DNA from: Dolomedes plantarius
Taxonomy: Eukaryota > Arthropoda > Arachnida > Araneae > Dolomedidae
Direction: 5' to 3'
NCBI GenBank assembly: GCA_907164885.2
Contig: OU015494.1
Span: 3,423,223 to 3,487,222, forward strand
Length of the DNA stretch: 64,000 nucleotides
The stretch's first letter is position 1. Every line of letters starts with the position of its first letter. The notes beneath the pieces are model-generated. The model saw only the letters and a program-made list of their open reading frames with translations. It had not been told where the DNA came from and searched no databases. Made by a program: the position numbers and the translations under genes. Shown piece by piece: positions 43,252-55,424 of the stretch.

Positions 43252-44218
43252 TAGTGATTGCAATACGGGACCAAAAATACAATAAGGATATTCGGTATTT
43301 TTTCAAACGTTATACTGGGATACCGGTATCAATACCGGTATTAGGAATTTTTCAAAAAAAAAAAGATACAAAAGCACAGTTGTTTCTTTGCCATATTATT
43401 TAGCTTTTGCAAAAAATGCATAAACTATAAAAATATAAACAATTTTGTTACATACAAATATAAAATAAAGGAACAAATGTTATAATCAAACAGCTATTTT
43501 TAAAAATAGCTGTAAAATAATAATTTATAACATTAGAAACAAAAAATATGAATAAAAAATAAATCACTGTAGTGTTACAATACAGAGAAGTAACAAAGCA
43601 TTTAATGTTATTATTGAGAAGAGTAAATATCACGTAAAAATTTTGTTGTGCAGTCTATTATATAATATCTATTATTAAAGAAAAAGAACTAATTAACTGC
43701 GTATATTTGAAATGCAATCGTGAAAAACATAATGCATCTATTACACTGTCATTAAGCCGGAAATATATTTTTGTGCCCAAATTACGTGCAGTTGAAAATC
43801 CACTTTTTGCATCTACGCTGGTTGGTGGGGTACTGTTAATAATGAGTGATATACTTACTTTGGCTCGAAGTCCTTCATCTTCTAACATTTCTGTCTCTCG
43901 TCTGGCGGTTTTGAATAAATCGATTTTTTGTATTACTTTTATATCATTGTTTGTTTTCATTTATAGCGAATAACGGTATTAAAATCACTAATCCAAACGG
44001 AACGAAAATGAGACAGGAAATGATTTATACTAGTACAGCCACATCAATGAAAAAAATACGTACTTAAAATAACAGTAGATGACCAATAATTTAAGTCAAA
44101 GCTTTTGATAAAAAATATTTATTATTTATAGTAATATCGAAATATCAGTATTTATCCTTAACAAATACCAGTTTTACGAAATTGCAAAATAGCACGATAT
44201 ACGGTATTGCAATCACTA
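43252..44218 (-). mobile_element. Internally deleted hAT transposon
   Basis: Inverted ends TAGTGATTGCAATACSG enclose 967 bp. Subterminal ATACCGGTAT-type motifs occur near 43320. Only the hAT dimerisation segment of the transposase remains. An 8-bp target duplication could not be recognised. Confidence 0.65.
43658..43960 (-). pseudogene. hAT transposase C-terminus (hATC dimerisation domain)
   Basis: The 100-residue frame contains PPTSVDAKSGFSTARNLGTK and LNDSVIDALCFSRLHFKY, which are the landmarks of the hAT C-terminal dimerisation region (usually ER-FS and S-R-L-xD followed by FLR). The BED finger and the catalytic core are missing, consistent with an internal deletion between the inverted ends. 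Different subfamily from the hAT at 15141-19464. Confidence 0.82.
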
Positions 44219-45052
44219 TACAAAGAAACTGTTTAGATATACATTATCCCCTGCGTGTAGCGCTGTCAACAATCCAACCTACATTGGATAAATTAATAAA
44301 CAAGAAGCAGGCACACTTGTTACATTAAGAGTATATATATCTTTCGTTAGGAGGTATTTTGTATTTTTTACGGAGAGTAACAATATAAGAGTCCGCACTG
44401 GTCTGGCATTGGGTGTGTTTATGAATCAGCAATGTTTATTCATAACTTCAATAAACATTTAAAAATATTAAAAGCAATAACTTAAAACATTTGTATAATC
44501 AAAATAATCTCACACAGAGACTTCTAACTTCTAACACACGAATCTCACTAGCTCGTGAGTTCACTGTGTGTGCTGCTAGCGGCACCTTTGCCATAGGAAC
44601 CATAGGATTCATAGGAACATGTGATTGACTGTGTTACCTAGGCCATCGCCTTCTAACACAGATATTTCATGAGATTGACATCGGAGAGCGAAAGTTCCAC
44701 CGAAATGAGACGAAATGTTCGTTTTTTAATATCTTCGGAAGCGTAAATTGCAACACAAAAGTGAAGTAGAAAGTTTTTTGGTCAGAGCTTTGGAGGGTGA
44801 AATGAAGAGTTCTCAATGGACGTCTCCAGGATATTCGTGATGCTTCTCTGATGGAGGCGGAGTCAATAGCTGTCTGAAAGCTGGTTTTCAATTGGCAGGT
44901 AGAGAGAGGAGGGAGAAAAGAGTTTGGATAGAGAGATAAGGTTCAGAATCCGGGAGTTCTAAAACTATGAAATCGAGCAAATCCAAAAGGATTTACTCAG
45001 AAACAAATAATAAGTGCTAGAAGGAAGTTTGAGGATTATAAAATAGATTTTT
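44219..45052. other. Non-coding DNA, nothing recognised
   Basis: AT-rich at first, then of average composition. No repeat end, RNA or protein family was seen. Confidence 0.5.
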
Positions 45053-45290
45053 TGGAACGAAGTTCTTTTACGTGGCTTACAGTACAGTGAACTGGCAGGA
45101 ATCGTCACGTAACGAAAAAGCGTTATGCCCCCTTCATAAGAGTTTTTTCTCAAGGACTCTGTGGCTGAATGGTTATCACATCGGACTACGGAGTATCGGA
45201 CTATCGCACTACGGAGCGAGAGGTCCCTGGTTCAAATCCCCGCACAACCGCTGGCCGTTTCTATTCCCACTCATTCTTGGAATAGCGCAG

Positions 45291-45334
<44 letters not shown>

Positions 45335-45430
45335 CATATATGTAATCAATAGAAATCTACATATTAAATCACGCTTAGAGTTGAAAAAATAACGTAAGGA
45401 ACTTCGTTCCTTCCCCCGACCGCACAATTT
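45053..45430 (+). repeat. tRNA-related repeat (SINE-like), copy 2, with inverted ends
   Basis: Starts GGAACGAAGTTCTTTTACGT and ends (45392-45410) with its inverted partner ACGTAAGGAACTTCGTTCC, then CCCCCGACCGCACAATTTTT. Inside is a tRNA-like unit with A-box TGGCTGAATGG (45162-45172) and B-box GGTTCAAATCC (45229-45239); between them CGGACTACGGA-like sequence is partly duplicated. The acceptor ends do not pair, so no functional tRNA. A TA microsatellite follows. Confidence 0.7.
45287..45345. repeat. TA-rich microsatellite
   Basis: Mostly (TA)n with scattered C, within the tRNA-related repeat. Confidence 0.9.
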
Positions 45431-48230
45431 TTTATTTTTTTATTTTATAACATTTTTTAATTGTTTTTAGCCTTGGCAAAGCCAAGTATAGTTTAATTTT
45501 TTATTTTTTTATTTTATTTAAATGTCGAGGACAAAGAATTTTAAGACGAAAGACTCAGGATGGCACAAGGCTTTTCCTGTTAGTGGGGTCTGCGTGATCA
45601 TAGTCTGCAAGATTAATTAAAAGTTCACTGTCAATTGAGTTGTGGAAGTTAATAGCTTGATTTTTGAGATAATTTCGAATAGTAGGGATTCCTAACTCCT
45701 TGTAGATACAAGTATTTCTGAAATACCAACTCGCGTTAACGATTTGCCTAATGGTGCAGCTCTGAGCAGAAGCAAGTTTTTTAATATGGAAATTAGCACA
45801 GTATGGCCACGCTAGCCCTCCATAAGTTAAGATAGGACGAAGATAGGCGTTGTAAATGAGCATTTTATTGGCTATGCTTAATTTACTGTTCCGAGAAATT
45901 AAAGGGTAAATTAATCTTCTGGCTGCTCGGAACTTGTCCCTAACATGGAGGATATGATATTTGCAAGTGATATGCTTGTCTAAAACGACTCCAAGGTATT
46001 TAACGGTATCAGACCAGTGAATTTTTGTGTTACCTATTTGATTTTGGTGATTCTTGTATGTCTTTTTACGTTTAGTGGTAAACATGATAGCAACGCATTT
46101 TTCAGAATTAATTTTAATTTTCTATTTGTCGAGACAATTTTGAATAGAGGACATGTGAGTATTGATGTATTTAACAGCATATTTAAAATTTTTATTGGTG
46201 GCATAAAGGGCTGTGTCATCGGAGAAAATTGCAAGATTAGTGTTGGTATTTTGGGGTGAATCGTTTATAAATATGTTAAACAAAATTGGGGACATAGCGC
46301 TGCCTTGAGGGACTCCAGAGAGAATATTAAATTTGCTAGAAAGATGGCCGTTTATTTTTACTTGAAAGGTGCGGCTTTTAAGATAAGAGATTAGGAGGTG
46401 GATTATTTGAGGTGGAAAGTTGTAATTTATAAGTTTATGAATGAGGCCGTCTATCCAAAGTTTATCAAAGGATAGGGAAATATCAAGGAAAAGGGCTGCA
46501 GTGGAGGATTTATTTTTCTTAGCACTAGCGAGGTTTCTAGCAAGGCGATAAACTTGGTGCGGGGCTGAAAGAAATTTTCTGAAGCCGAATTGGTATGGAA
46601 TAATGATTTGATTATCATCGAGGTGCTCGTTAATTTTTATGGCAATAAATTTTTCGGTAATTTTTCTAAGAGAATTTAGAAGGCTGATAGGTCGGTAGCT
46701 GGAAGGAGAGGATTGGGGTTTGTTAGGTTTTAAGATTGGAACAATTATAGAGTTTTTCCAGCTGTGGGGAAATGTTCAAATTTAAACATAGATGATTAAA
46801 ATAGTAATTTTGAAGATGTATTTATAAGGGAGATTTTTAAGCACTGTATTGTTGATGTTATCTTTCCCGGAGAATTTTCTTTTTGGGAGATTTTTAATGA
46901 TATCTTTGACGTCGGCGGGAACAATATAGGGAGTGGGACTTTCGTGAGGGGTGTTTAAGAAGAGGTTAATATTGTTTTTGACTATGTTTTCATTCAGTAC
47001 TTGGGTTAGAGATTTGATTTGGGGTGAAATTTTTCACGAAATTTTTGCCGATAACTTGGCAATTTTCCTTATCCGTGAGAACGTTAGTGTTATTATCGCG
47101 TTTTTTAGGGGGGGGGGATGGTCCGGTATTGATTTTTAAAATGCCTGGTGGCTCTCCAAATGGAATTGTCAGTTGTGTCTAAAGAGTCTAAGTAATTATT
47201 AGGTAAAATCTAAGATGTTCCCGAGTTTTATTCATTATCGTTTTGTTAGTTGTGGTTCTGTTATGCTGCCATGCTTTATGTGCTCTGTTTTTGTTGTTTA
47301 TGAGCATCTTAAGGTGATGGTCGTGGTGTGTTTTAACACGAGGTGGTATTAATTTAGTGCTTTTATTTAAACTATCATTAATATCAGTGGTGATACTTTT
47401 GACTAGGTTTTCCAGATCATTAATATTATTGACAATAGGGGGAATGTAGTTAATGTTATTAAGTTCATTTTTGAAGGTGTCTCAGTTTATTTGTTTCGTA
47501 TGATTGATGATTAAGGGATTTGTGTCAAGGGGGATACGGATTTCAACTGGGTTGTGGTCGGACGTAAGCTCACAGTGGGTATTAATAGAAAGATCATGAG
47601 GGAACCTTTAACTAGAGAAGAGTCAATTATACTATCAGTATTAGTAGAGAAGTGGGTTGGAGAGGTGGGGGCGATAATATCAAAGTTAGTTTTACTAGCA
47701 AAATTATAGATTATGTTACCATAGTAGTTATTAGTTTTACAATTCCAGAGTTTATGTTGGGCATTAAGGTCGCCGAAAATTAAAGTATCTAAATTAAGAG
47801 AGTTTAAAGCATTTAGGTCTGAATTAATTTCATTAGATTTTTGCATAGGTGGGATATAGGTAGAGATGATAGTATAGTGAGGAAGGTTATTTAATTTAAT
47901 GTTGATAGCGGTAGAGTTAAAGCACTTAAGAGGGGGAGAATTATTTCATGGTATGGCAGGGTATTTTTAATTAAGATTGCAGTGCCTCTCATGGGGTAAG
48001 TAGAATTTGTGTAGTCGTTTCTATAGGGGGTGTAGTTGTAGACTTTGAGTTTGTCCACTGGTCTGAGGTGGGTTTCCAGAATTAAAATAAGATCGAGGTA
48101 GTGCTCGTTAACAAACTCCTTGAACTCACGGATTTTAGCATTGATACGTTCCATTCGAAAACAGACAGCGAAAGGGGGCCCATTAACCAGCAGTTTGAAC
48201 ACATTTAAAGAGTGCGTGGAAGAAGCTAAA
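45431..48230 (-). mobile_element. Jockey-group LINE (ORF2 only), minus strand
   Basis: A 5'-truncated non-LTR element running from endonuclease (48202) to the RT C-terminus (45555), then an A-rich 3' end (45440-45550 read on the minus strand) with a CTTGGCTTTGCCAAG hairpin. Its A/T-rich end joins the tRNA-related repeat at 45430. Confidence 0.85.
45555..48202 (-). pseudogene. Jockey-type LINE ORF2: endonuclease and RT, decayed
   Basis: Endonuclease pieces: HYLDLILILETHLRP and RNDYTNSTYPMRGTAILIKN (48202-47891), then LIFGDLNAQHKLWNCK and ILIPT-like sequence (47846-47511), retaining the GDLNA catalytic motif. RT in shifted frames between 47100 and 46085: AALFLDISLSFDKLWIDGL, LSGVPQGSAMSPILFNIFIN and IFSDDTALYAT (catalytic, near 46220). 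The C-terminal part (46085-45555) has VKYLGVVLDKHITCKYHI and LRPILTYGGLAWPYCAN. SDDTALYA and the C-terminal thumb sequence fit the Jockey clade. Stops and frameshifts throughout; the N-terminus is fused to a few non-family residues. Confidence 0.88.
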
Positions 48231-48740
48231 TAGCTTTTCCTCCGGCCCCTTTGCTCTAACTCGAGCTTTATTTATACAAGCAAGTAACATAACATTAACA
48301 TATATTTGCATAGAATACACTGGAAAGGCAAAATAATAAACCATGGGGAAAATAAATGAAAACCCCCATTTCTCAGATGTATGACATCAAAGTTGCCGTG
48401 ACGCCATTAGTTGTTAGGTAATAAGTGCTACGTCAATCTAAAACGATAGCATGAATGTCGGAAAGTAATACAAGTAAACGATCGAATAAACTGAAGTTTA
48501 GATAGCCCCTTTAGGGTTCATTTGCCTAACAAGTGGCCCGCCTATTACTTTTAAGACATTAAAAAAATAGGATTGCTTTATGTTCACACAGAACTTGATA
48601 TCTAAGAAAAACTGTGAAATTTAAAGGTTCACCCAGAACAAGTCACCTTAATTTTCATTCGAGCTGAAAATGCTAAGTCCCCACAGAACTAAAACATTTA
48701 CGGTTACCTTGAAAATTTAAAAGATTGAGTACTTGAGTAT

Positions 48741-49065
48741 TTGTCTCCAATCGAGCATATCTTGGATCATTTGGGACGACGAGTTGGGCATCCCACGAGT
48801 TTGAACGAACTAGAGGCAAGGTTACAGCAAATATGGAACGAAATGTCTCAAGACATCATACAGAACTTGTATGACTCAATGCCCGATCGTATCGCATCGT
48901 GCATTCGCGCTAGAGGGGGTCCAACGGAGTATTAACTCCTCCGTTCTTTTCTTTTTCTTTGATTTTCTTATCATTTACTTATATCAAAGTAGTCATTACG
49001 TATGTAAAATTTCGTTTCATTTTGACGACTCCTTCTTGGTGCACTAATTTTTTTGTCCATGGGTG
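48741..49065 (+). pseudogene. Tc1 transposase C-terminal fragment with right terminus
   Basis: The 64-residue frame reads SPIEHILDHLGRRVG, then NELEARLQQIWNEM and SMPDRIASCIRARGGPTEY, the end of a Tc1 transposase including the catalytic Glu (PIEH). About 120 bp later the sequence CACTAATTTTTTTGTCCATG and GGTG ends before TA (49066-49067), a Tc1-type terminus. The rest of the element is missing; what lies between 48231 and 48740 is unrecognised. Confidence 0.85.
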
Positions 49066-49067
49066 TA

Positions 49068-49490
49068 TGTAAGATTGAAAATTTATATATGCATGTGGTT
49101 ATCTAGAGTAAGAGTGGGCATATGACAGGTTCCATTTTAAAACTGGGGCTTACAGAAATAAAAACATAACGACTGCCATGAGTGGGGGCTAAGATACACA
49201 TTTACTAACTCATAACATATTCTTCAGAACTCTCTGGCAAATTAAAGTTTCACCACTCTGAAGTGGTATTGGGGCTGCTCGAGCAATCCGAATACATTAG
49301 GATTATCAAAAATGTACCCTCGCGGGGACCGTTACTCTCTCCCCCCTAAGACAACCACATACATATACAGAAATATATACTAGACAACATTTTTTCCTTT
49401 TAAAAACAACCAAACACCTTACGAAAAGGTATAAAATACACAAAAGTGCCAGAACACATCTGGACTTTTAAAATTCTTACAACTTAAACA
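49068..49490. other. Non-coding DNA; expected LTR of copia-C not recognised
   Basis: This is where the 3' UTR and LTR of copia-C would lie (minus strand). A purine-rich tract on the minus strand (CTTAGGGGGGAGAGAG near 49340) could be its polypurine tract, but no TGTTAG start or second LTR is evident. Confidence 0.4.
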
Positions 49491-49496
49491 CATTTT

Positions 49497-51594
49497 TAAG
49501 TTGAAGATTAGTCACAGCTTTAGTAAAGCAGTCAGCAAGGTTTTTCGTTATATGTATATACTTTAAGTTAAATAGATTATCATTAATCAAATTTTTAATA
49601 AAATGTAATTTAGCTGATATATGTTTTGTTTCTGATTTTCTATGAGGGATTTTCAAAAACTGATAGGAGCCTGGTTGTCGGAAAATAAAGTGATTTCAGA
49701 TGGTTTAAATTCAAGAATTTACAAGTGCCTCCGCATTGGAAAAAAAAAAAAAATTCAAGAATTTTGTTATCATAGCACTCATCTAAAATACGTGTTTATC
49801 CAAACCATATCTTTCGATTCCTCAGTAATAGATACATATTCACTTTCTATTGATGAAAGGTCACACATTTCTGCTTGAATGTACGCCAAGCAATAGGGGC
49901 CTTATCGACTAAAAGTAGCTTTCCTCCCATAGAAATTCTATCCTCCCGGTTGGATGCATAGTTGGCATCACTAAAACAAACTAATTCTAACTTATTTACC
50001 CTTGACAACTCAAGTCGGTAATTTTCTGTTTGGTACACATACCCCAGAAGTTTAACAAGTGCATTCCAGTGCGTCATACCGGGGTCTGATTGAAATTGTG
50101 ATAGGATGTTAACGGCGAAACAAATATCGGTCCTAGTTCGGTTAGCAAGAAACGCTAAACACCCTATAGCACTCCGATAAGGAATTTGTTCCATCTGTTT
50201 ACGTTCTTCTTCCGAATCAGTACATTGGTTTTTTAACAGCACTAAGCCTTTAGGAATTGGTAGTGAAACCACCGGGAGCTTAAACTTGTAAAAAAGTGTT
50301 TTCATTCTTCTAATATAGTCCTTCTGGTGAATAAAAATTCTGCCATCAGATTCTTCGATTTCCACCCCCAATATCATTTTAGTTCTGCCTAGTTCTTCCA
50401 AATCAAAATTAGAACTTAGAATTTGCATGATGCGGTCGATACGACTATCATTTTCACAAAAAAATTACAATGTCGTCCACGTATAGCAACAGAACTATAT
50501 GATTTTGATATGTAAAAACACAATTAGCCCAAGAAATTTCATTAAAACCCATTTCAAGCAATTTATTGCTAATGTCAAAGAACCACTCACGGCCGCTTTG
50601 ATGCAGGCCGTATAATGCTTTTTTCAAGCGACAAACTAGGTGTGGTTTTTGGGGGTCAACAAAACCTTGAAGCGTGTCGCTAGGAAAACAACTGTCTGGG
50701 ACTGGAATACTGAATTTCTTGCTTCGTCTAAGGCATTGTGGACAAAAAGATTTTTTCCAACTATTTTTCAGCGTTTAAAGTGTAAGCACTTTTCAACTGA
50801 CTTTAACTTAACGCAAGTTTTAACTGGCCATGGAAATTTCAAGAGCTATTTGATTCATTTTAATTTGGTGACTAGTGGACATTGTACTTGCGGTGATGCT
50901 GATGAAGATGTTGAACATTTTCTTTTTCACTGCAAATTACATGAGAGTGCCCGAGCTATATTAAAGGCGGACTTGAGACGTTTGTTCATTTGTTGGCCTC
51001 CTGTTCTTTCTGATCTCGTTAAGAGTGTTGAAAGTCTTGCTGTCTTGCGAAATTTTGTTTGCAATTTAAGTAAATGTTTAATTTTTCTTGTTTTGTGTTT
51101 TTCACTTACTTCTGTAAGCCTCATGTTATACCTTGTGGTGCATGAGGAGTTTTCAAATGAAACAATAAAAAAAACCTTGAGGTTGACTCCTATAAACGGT
51201 ATCAAAAAATGGGGCATATAAGTAAGCACATTTTATATCAAGTTGTCTATGGGACCATTTCTTTTTAGCCACCAGAACAGTGAAGAACAACCTTATTAAA
51301 GTGAAATTTACTACATGGCTGAAGGTTTCCCAATAAGATTCCCCTTTACACTGAAGAAAACCCTGGGCAACAAGGCGAGATTTAAATCTCATCACCTGAC
51401 CTTCCGAATTTTTCTTCAAGCTAAATACCCAACGATTTCCAACAACCTTGGATTTCTCTGGTTTGGCTACTAGATCCCAGACGTCTCGATCATCCATCAC
51501 TTGTATTTCCTCCTTCACAGATTTATACCATTCATCTGCTTGGGGGGATTCTCAGGGCGGCATTAAAACTCGATGGGATATTGATTTCATCTAG
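49497..51594 (-). pseudogene. Copia-C reverse transcriptase and RNase H
   Basis: N-terminal RT (51518-51200): MDDRDVWDLVAKPEK, GNRWVFSLKKNSEG, LVAQGFLQCKGESYWETF and LDIKCAYLYAPF. The coding sequence is cut in the QGF codons by the LINE fragment and resumes at 50670 with VDPQKPHLVCRLKKALYGL. Catalytic LLYVDDIVIF lies near 50470. Then RTKMILGVEIEES, LPIPKGLVL, ANRTRTDICFAVNILSQF and RNase H FSDANYASNREDR to WRTFKQKC (49860). The end is visible in broken form to about 49497 (DNQAPISF, NLADCFTKAV). Inactive. Confidence 0.93.
50671..51170 (+). mobile_element. 5'-truncated LINE (ORF2 C-terminus) inserted in copia-C RT
   Basis: A perfect 10-bp target duplication AAAACCTTGA flanks it (50661-50670 and 51171-51180). 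The 500-bp insert ends in AACAATAAAA, a polyadenylation signal with a short A tail, on the plus strand. Its frame (in 50640-51221) reads LTQVLTGHGNFKSYLIHFNL and CTCGDADEDVEHFLFHC, the terminal region with CCHC knuckle of I/R1-group LINE ORF2. A textbook target-primed insertion, later than copia-C. Confidence 0.93.
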
Positions 51595-51597
51595 TCA
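51591..51597 (-). promoter_or_regulatory. Candidate stop-codon readthrough site, TGA CTAG (copia-C)
   Basis: On the minus strand TGA (51597-51595) is in frame with the MBD tail and with LDEINIPSSF after it. CTAG (51594-51591) follows. A one-base shift further on (near 51545) is decay of this copy. Confidence 0.75.
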
Positions 51598-53395
51598 TAC
51601 AGAAGAATGACAAGATTCATCACCACATGATTCCATATTCTCGTCAATCTTTTCAGCTGGCCCAGAATAATTATTTCTTGTATTGAAATTAAAGGCTTCT
51701 TTGTTATACTCTATTTTATTTGCCCGACAGTATTTCTCCACATCACTATGCGACCTCAAACGTGCTTTACTGCCTTCAGGGTAATAGAATATATCATGTG
51801 TGTTGCCGATTGCACGAAGTACAGCTCTCCTGTCCAGGAGGTGGTTTTCAAGGGAGGTTCTGGGTCTCTGGATGGACCTGCAACAGGTTCAGCTTGATCA
51901 TCATGACTGGAAGACCCTCTATCCCCAACATACTGCTCAACATCTGATTCGTCGATTTCTGACTCAGTGTCGCTCTCGACGTCAGGGTTTGGTACAATAG
52001 GGTTCAGTACGCGACCACTGGGCTCCTCAAACCTAACATTAATGGTCTCAACAACCTTATGTTCCTCCGGTATCCAGATACGGTACCCTTTGGTACGCAT
52101 TGCATATCCAACCATGACGCCCTTTTTGGCCCGAGAATCTAAATTTTTCCGTAGTTGTTTGGGGTCCCAACATAAGCAGTGCTTCTAAAACACTTTAAAT
52201 GTTTCACCGAGGAAGTTTTACCTCCAAAAATCTCAAAAGGTGTTTTTACCTGGTTGTGATGGCAAACTCTGTCCCAGGTGTATGTGAAACATAAAACTGC
52301 CTCGTCCCAAAATCACTTTTTCAACGAACTATCCTCTAGGAGGGCTCTTACTCAGTCTACGGCTGTGAAATTGAACCTCTCACTCACCCCATTTTGCTCA
52401 GGGGAGTAAGTATTGGTCCTCTCTGCTCGTATACATTGGTCTTCTAGGTAATCTTCGAACTGTTGGTGACAAAATTCCAACCCTTGGTCAGTTCTTACAT
52501 TAATCATCTTTTTTCCAGTGAACCTCTCGGCCCTCTTTTGCCATTCCTTAAAAATATCGAAGATCTCTATTTTTTCTTTGAGGGGGAAAAACCGTCACCT
52601 TACGCGAGTGGTCATCTATGATACTAAGAAAGTACTTGTGCCCTCCCTTAGATTTTTCTGGCATTGCACATAGATCCATGTGCACTAGCTCTAGAGGTTT
52701 ATTTGATCTGATCTTCGCAATAGGTTTGAACGAGACACGTTTGGATTTTGCTACTTGACAAGGCTCGCACTTCAAATTCTCAGTATGTTTAAACTTTGGT
52801 AAACCTCGCACACAGTTTTCCTTACTAGTTTTGATAATATATTTGATATTAATGTGGCTGAACCTACGATACCACTTACTGAGGGAATTGTCAATAGTAC
52901 TCAAGACCTCGGGGGATTCGGCGTTCTTAGGGTACTGGTGGTACACGTAGTACAACCCCTGAGGTTTCTTTGCACTGAAAATTAATCGGCCATCCTTACC
53001 AAGAACTCTAATTTGACCGTTCTTACCCTCGAATGCAGCCCCATTTGCTTCTATGAGAGACCCCGCTATCAAATTACGAAGTCTTGGCGAATAAAGGACA
53101 TTCGACAGAGTTACATTTTCTTGCCTATTTTTATATCTGAAAAATATATTGATTTTCCCTATACCTTCGATAGGACAGTCAATACCATTAATGGTCACAG
53201 CCATAGAGGTTCCGGACTTTTTTTATAGTCGCCAAAAAGGGACCTATTGCAACAGAAGTTGGAACTTGCCGCGGTGTCAAAAACCCAGGCGGTTTTCCTA
53301 TCACAACCATCGCCCAGGGGAGCCTCAACAATAAAATTACTCTGTGTCCCCTTTTCAAATTTGGGTGTTCTCGACTGGTTGTTAACTGTCAGTAA
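51598..53395 (-). pseudogene. Copia-C protease, integrase and MBD-like domain
   Basis: Protease region: AWVFDTAASSNFCCNRSLF (about 53270), with DTA in place of DSG as in Tnt1. Integrase zinc-binding part: KWYRRFSHINIKY and CEPCQ. Catalytic region: LVHMDLCAM (first Asp), VRTDQGLEF (second; the usual DNG is DQG) and SPEQNGVSERFN (Glu, about 52400). The tail has VGYAMRTKGYRIWIPEE (52115 on) and an acidic ESDTESEIDESDVE linker. The MBD-like module (51836-51680) has WT, then after a one-base shift RAVLRAIGNTHDIFYYPEG, LRSHSDVEKYC and FNFNTRN; the residue equivalent to MeCP2 Tyr123 is Phe. The frame then reaches the TGA at 51597. Confidence 0.9.
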
Positions 53396-55419
53396 GAAAA
53401 TACTTACTTGCTAATACGATGAGATTGCAAAACACAACTGGGTGCTGTACTTCGTAATAGGCATCTAATTGTACAAACTGTCATCAAGAGCACACGAACT
53501 ATGTATACTTAAACGTAGATCGATCCAATTGGAACGAGACTTTGGTAATAACATCAGACCATTTTAAAGCTCATTGTTGAGGCAACAGTGAAAAGTGGTC
53601 CGGGGGGCCGCGGGTTGGTCGCACTTAGTCTAGACTCTCTTCAATAATTTTCTACGCTTTGGTTGTTTTATAAAGGCATTAATCAAAATCTCCGCAAATC
53701 ATCAATTTATATTGTTAGAAATAGGATGACTTCTTATTCTCCTGAAATGCAAGGCCATTGAAGAAGATAGCTGAGCATAATAATTATTAATTTTTTATCC
53801 TTTTTATTTTATCTCTAAACACGATTAGGTTGAGGACCAGTAATCATCTTTTCCCATATATCCTTCTAAGGATATGGATAATCTACAAATTATATGGCTC
53901 ATAAATGATATAATTCTTTTGGAAATTTTAATTTTGGGGTAGTACCGAATAACAAATTTATACCGGAATGTAATATATGGCCTCATGGGTATTACAAATT
54001 GTGTATTTACTGTTACACATTATGTAGATTGTCTTTATAGGAAGATATCTGTAGAGTAATTGTCTTGGTAAAGTTTTATTAATAGAAATCAACTTGAAGG
54101 CATGCTGCATTAGGGATTTAAGGAATAGAAGGATTTTAATTTACTGCGCCAAGTGTAAGTTATTTAACATTGTTCGGGGCTGAAATAGAACTAGGAAAAT
54201 ACAACAATACCGTAAGACTTTGTGACGGATCTGAAGTTTTTTTCTGTGCCAGGAGATCAGTTTGAAAAGTAGCCCAAAACGAACAATTGCAAAACGTTGG
54301 TATATCCTTTCCTTACTCAGTAATGTACTGCGCAAACCCGGATCTTTAATTACCATTGAGAAATTAAAATGTGTCACAAAGTTGCCCCGCCGATTGGGGC
54401 TACTTTGTGACATCTGTGTTTTCGCCCTGAAATCCAAGAGGAAAAATTACTTGACACAATGTTAGACAGTAAAACGCTTATCAAATGCTTGTTACAAAAT
54501 CATATATACCCATTACAAATATTGGATAGCTCTATCTATATCTTTGACATTAAAGAGACCTCGGGTGCCCAGGGCAGTCATCAGTTCTTTGAGAAGATGG
54601 GGAAATTCGTCTTTCGGCACATTCTGCTCCTTCGGGTAGTTTATTCCAGATACTCTATACCTTCATCTCTCAAAAAGAAAAAGTATTGACTATCTTCTCC
54701 ATAAGTGGTATTTTAGAGGACAGGAAAATGCAACATCGGGCGGCTGGAGGAGGTGGGTCAACTTTGTGACAGTGTCAAGGTGTTGCAAAGTAACCCCGTC
54801 ACCTTTAGATATTTAGGATATGTTCTCATATCTCTCGGAAATATCACTACGCAAAAGTTATATTGCTCTACAATCTAACCAACATATTGGCAATAAAAAA
54901 TAATTGCCTGTGGTAGTTGGTTGTGTAAGGTGTTAGCTTTCAGCACACAAAGGTTCTGAAGTTTGACTCAATAGCTTGACAACAGGTTTGAACAATACAC
55001 TGACCAGCGAAGACAAATGGCGCGCAGAAGCTTCGGACACTGCCACTACGTGTCTCTGTATGTCGGTCAAGCGGTTGGCGCTGATTTTTGCCTGCCCAGT
55101 ATCACAGGTGTGGCGCAAGATCCGAAATACACATATATTACTATGTGTCACAAAGGTACTCAATAACTTCGAAGTGACGAGTAATGTGTTGATCAGAGAA
55201 AAAGGACCAACAAGCATCTTGTGAACCTTCCTTTAAAGTTATACAGATGTTATTTATTGCTCCGAAGCGAATTGACCACGGCCTAACTCGGCGGATACCT
55301 CGGGTGTAATACCTAAAAAATGTTGATGTTAATATCTATCAACTTCAAATTTATTATGAAACTATTGACAGATTAATTGAAACGGGACTGAAAGATGTAC
55401 AGTTTCATCTGTGGGCACT
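53396..55419. other. Non-coding DNA with recurring GTCACAAAG motifs
   Basis: No gene recognised. GTCACAAAG or its complement CTTTGTGAC occurs near 54212, 54372, 54404, 54763 and 55147. The pair at 54371-54411 forms a hairpin: GTCACAAAGTTGCCCC, seven-base loop, GGGGCTACTTTGTGAC. This may be a non-autonomous element or several fragments of one; ends were not found. Confidence 0.5.
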
Positions 55420-55424
55420 GATAC

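Larger units (their letters stand above)
49495..53395 (-). mobile_element. Copia-C: decayed Ty1/copia element, minus strand
   Basis: Protease, integrase, MBD, TGA CTAG, RT and RNase H are in order on the minus strand. LTRs and Gag are not visible. A 5'-truncated LINE (50671-51170) interrupts RT. Numerous frameshifts. Same family as copia-A, -B and -D. Confidence 0.92.

Noticed and set aside
45155..45250. Functional tRNA-Ser/Leu gene
   Set aside because: A and B boxes are present but the acceptor stem does not pair and the middle is duplicated; it belongs to a repeat.
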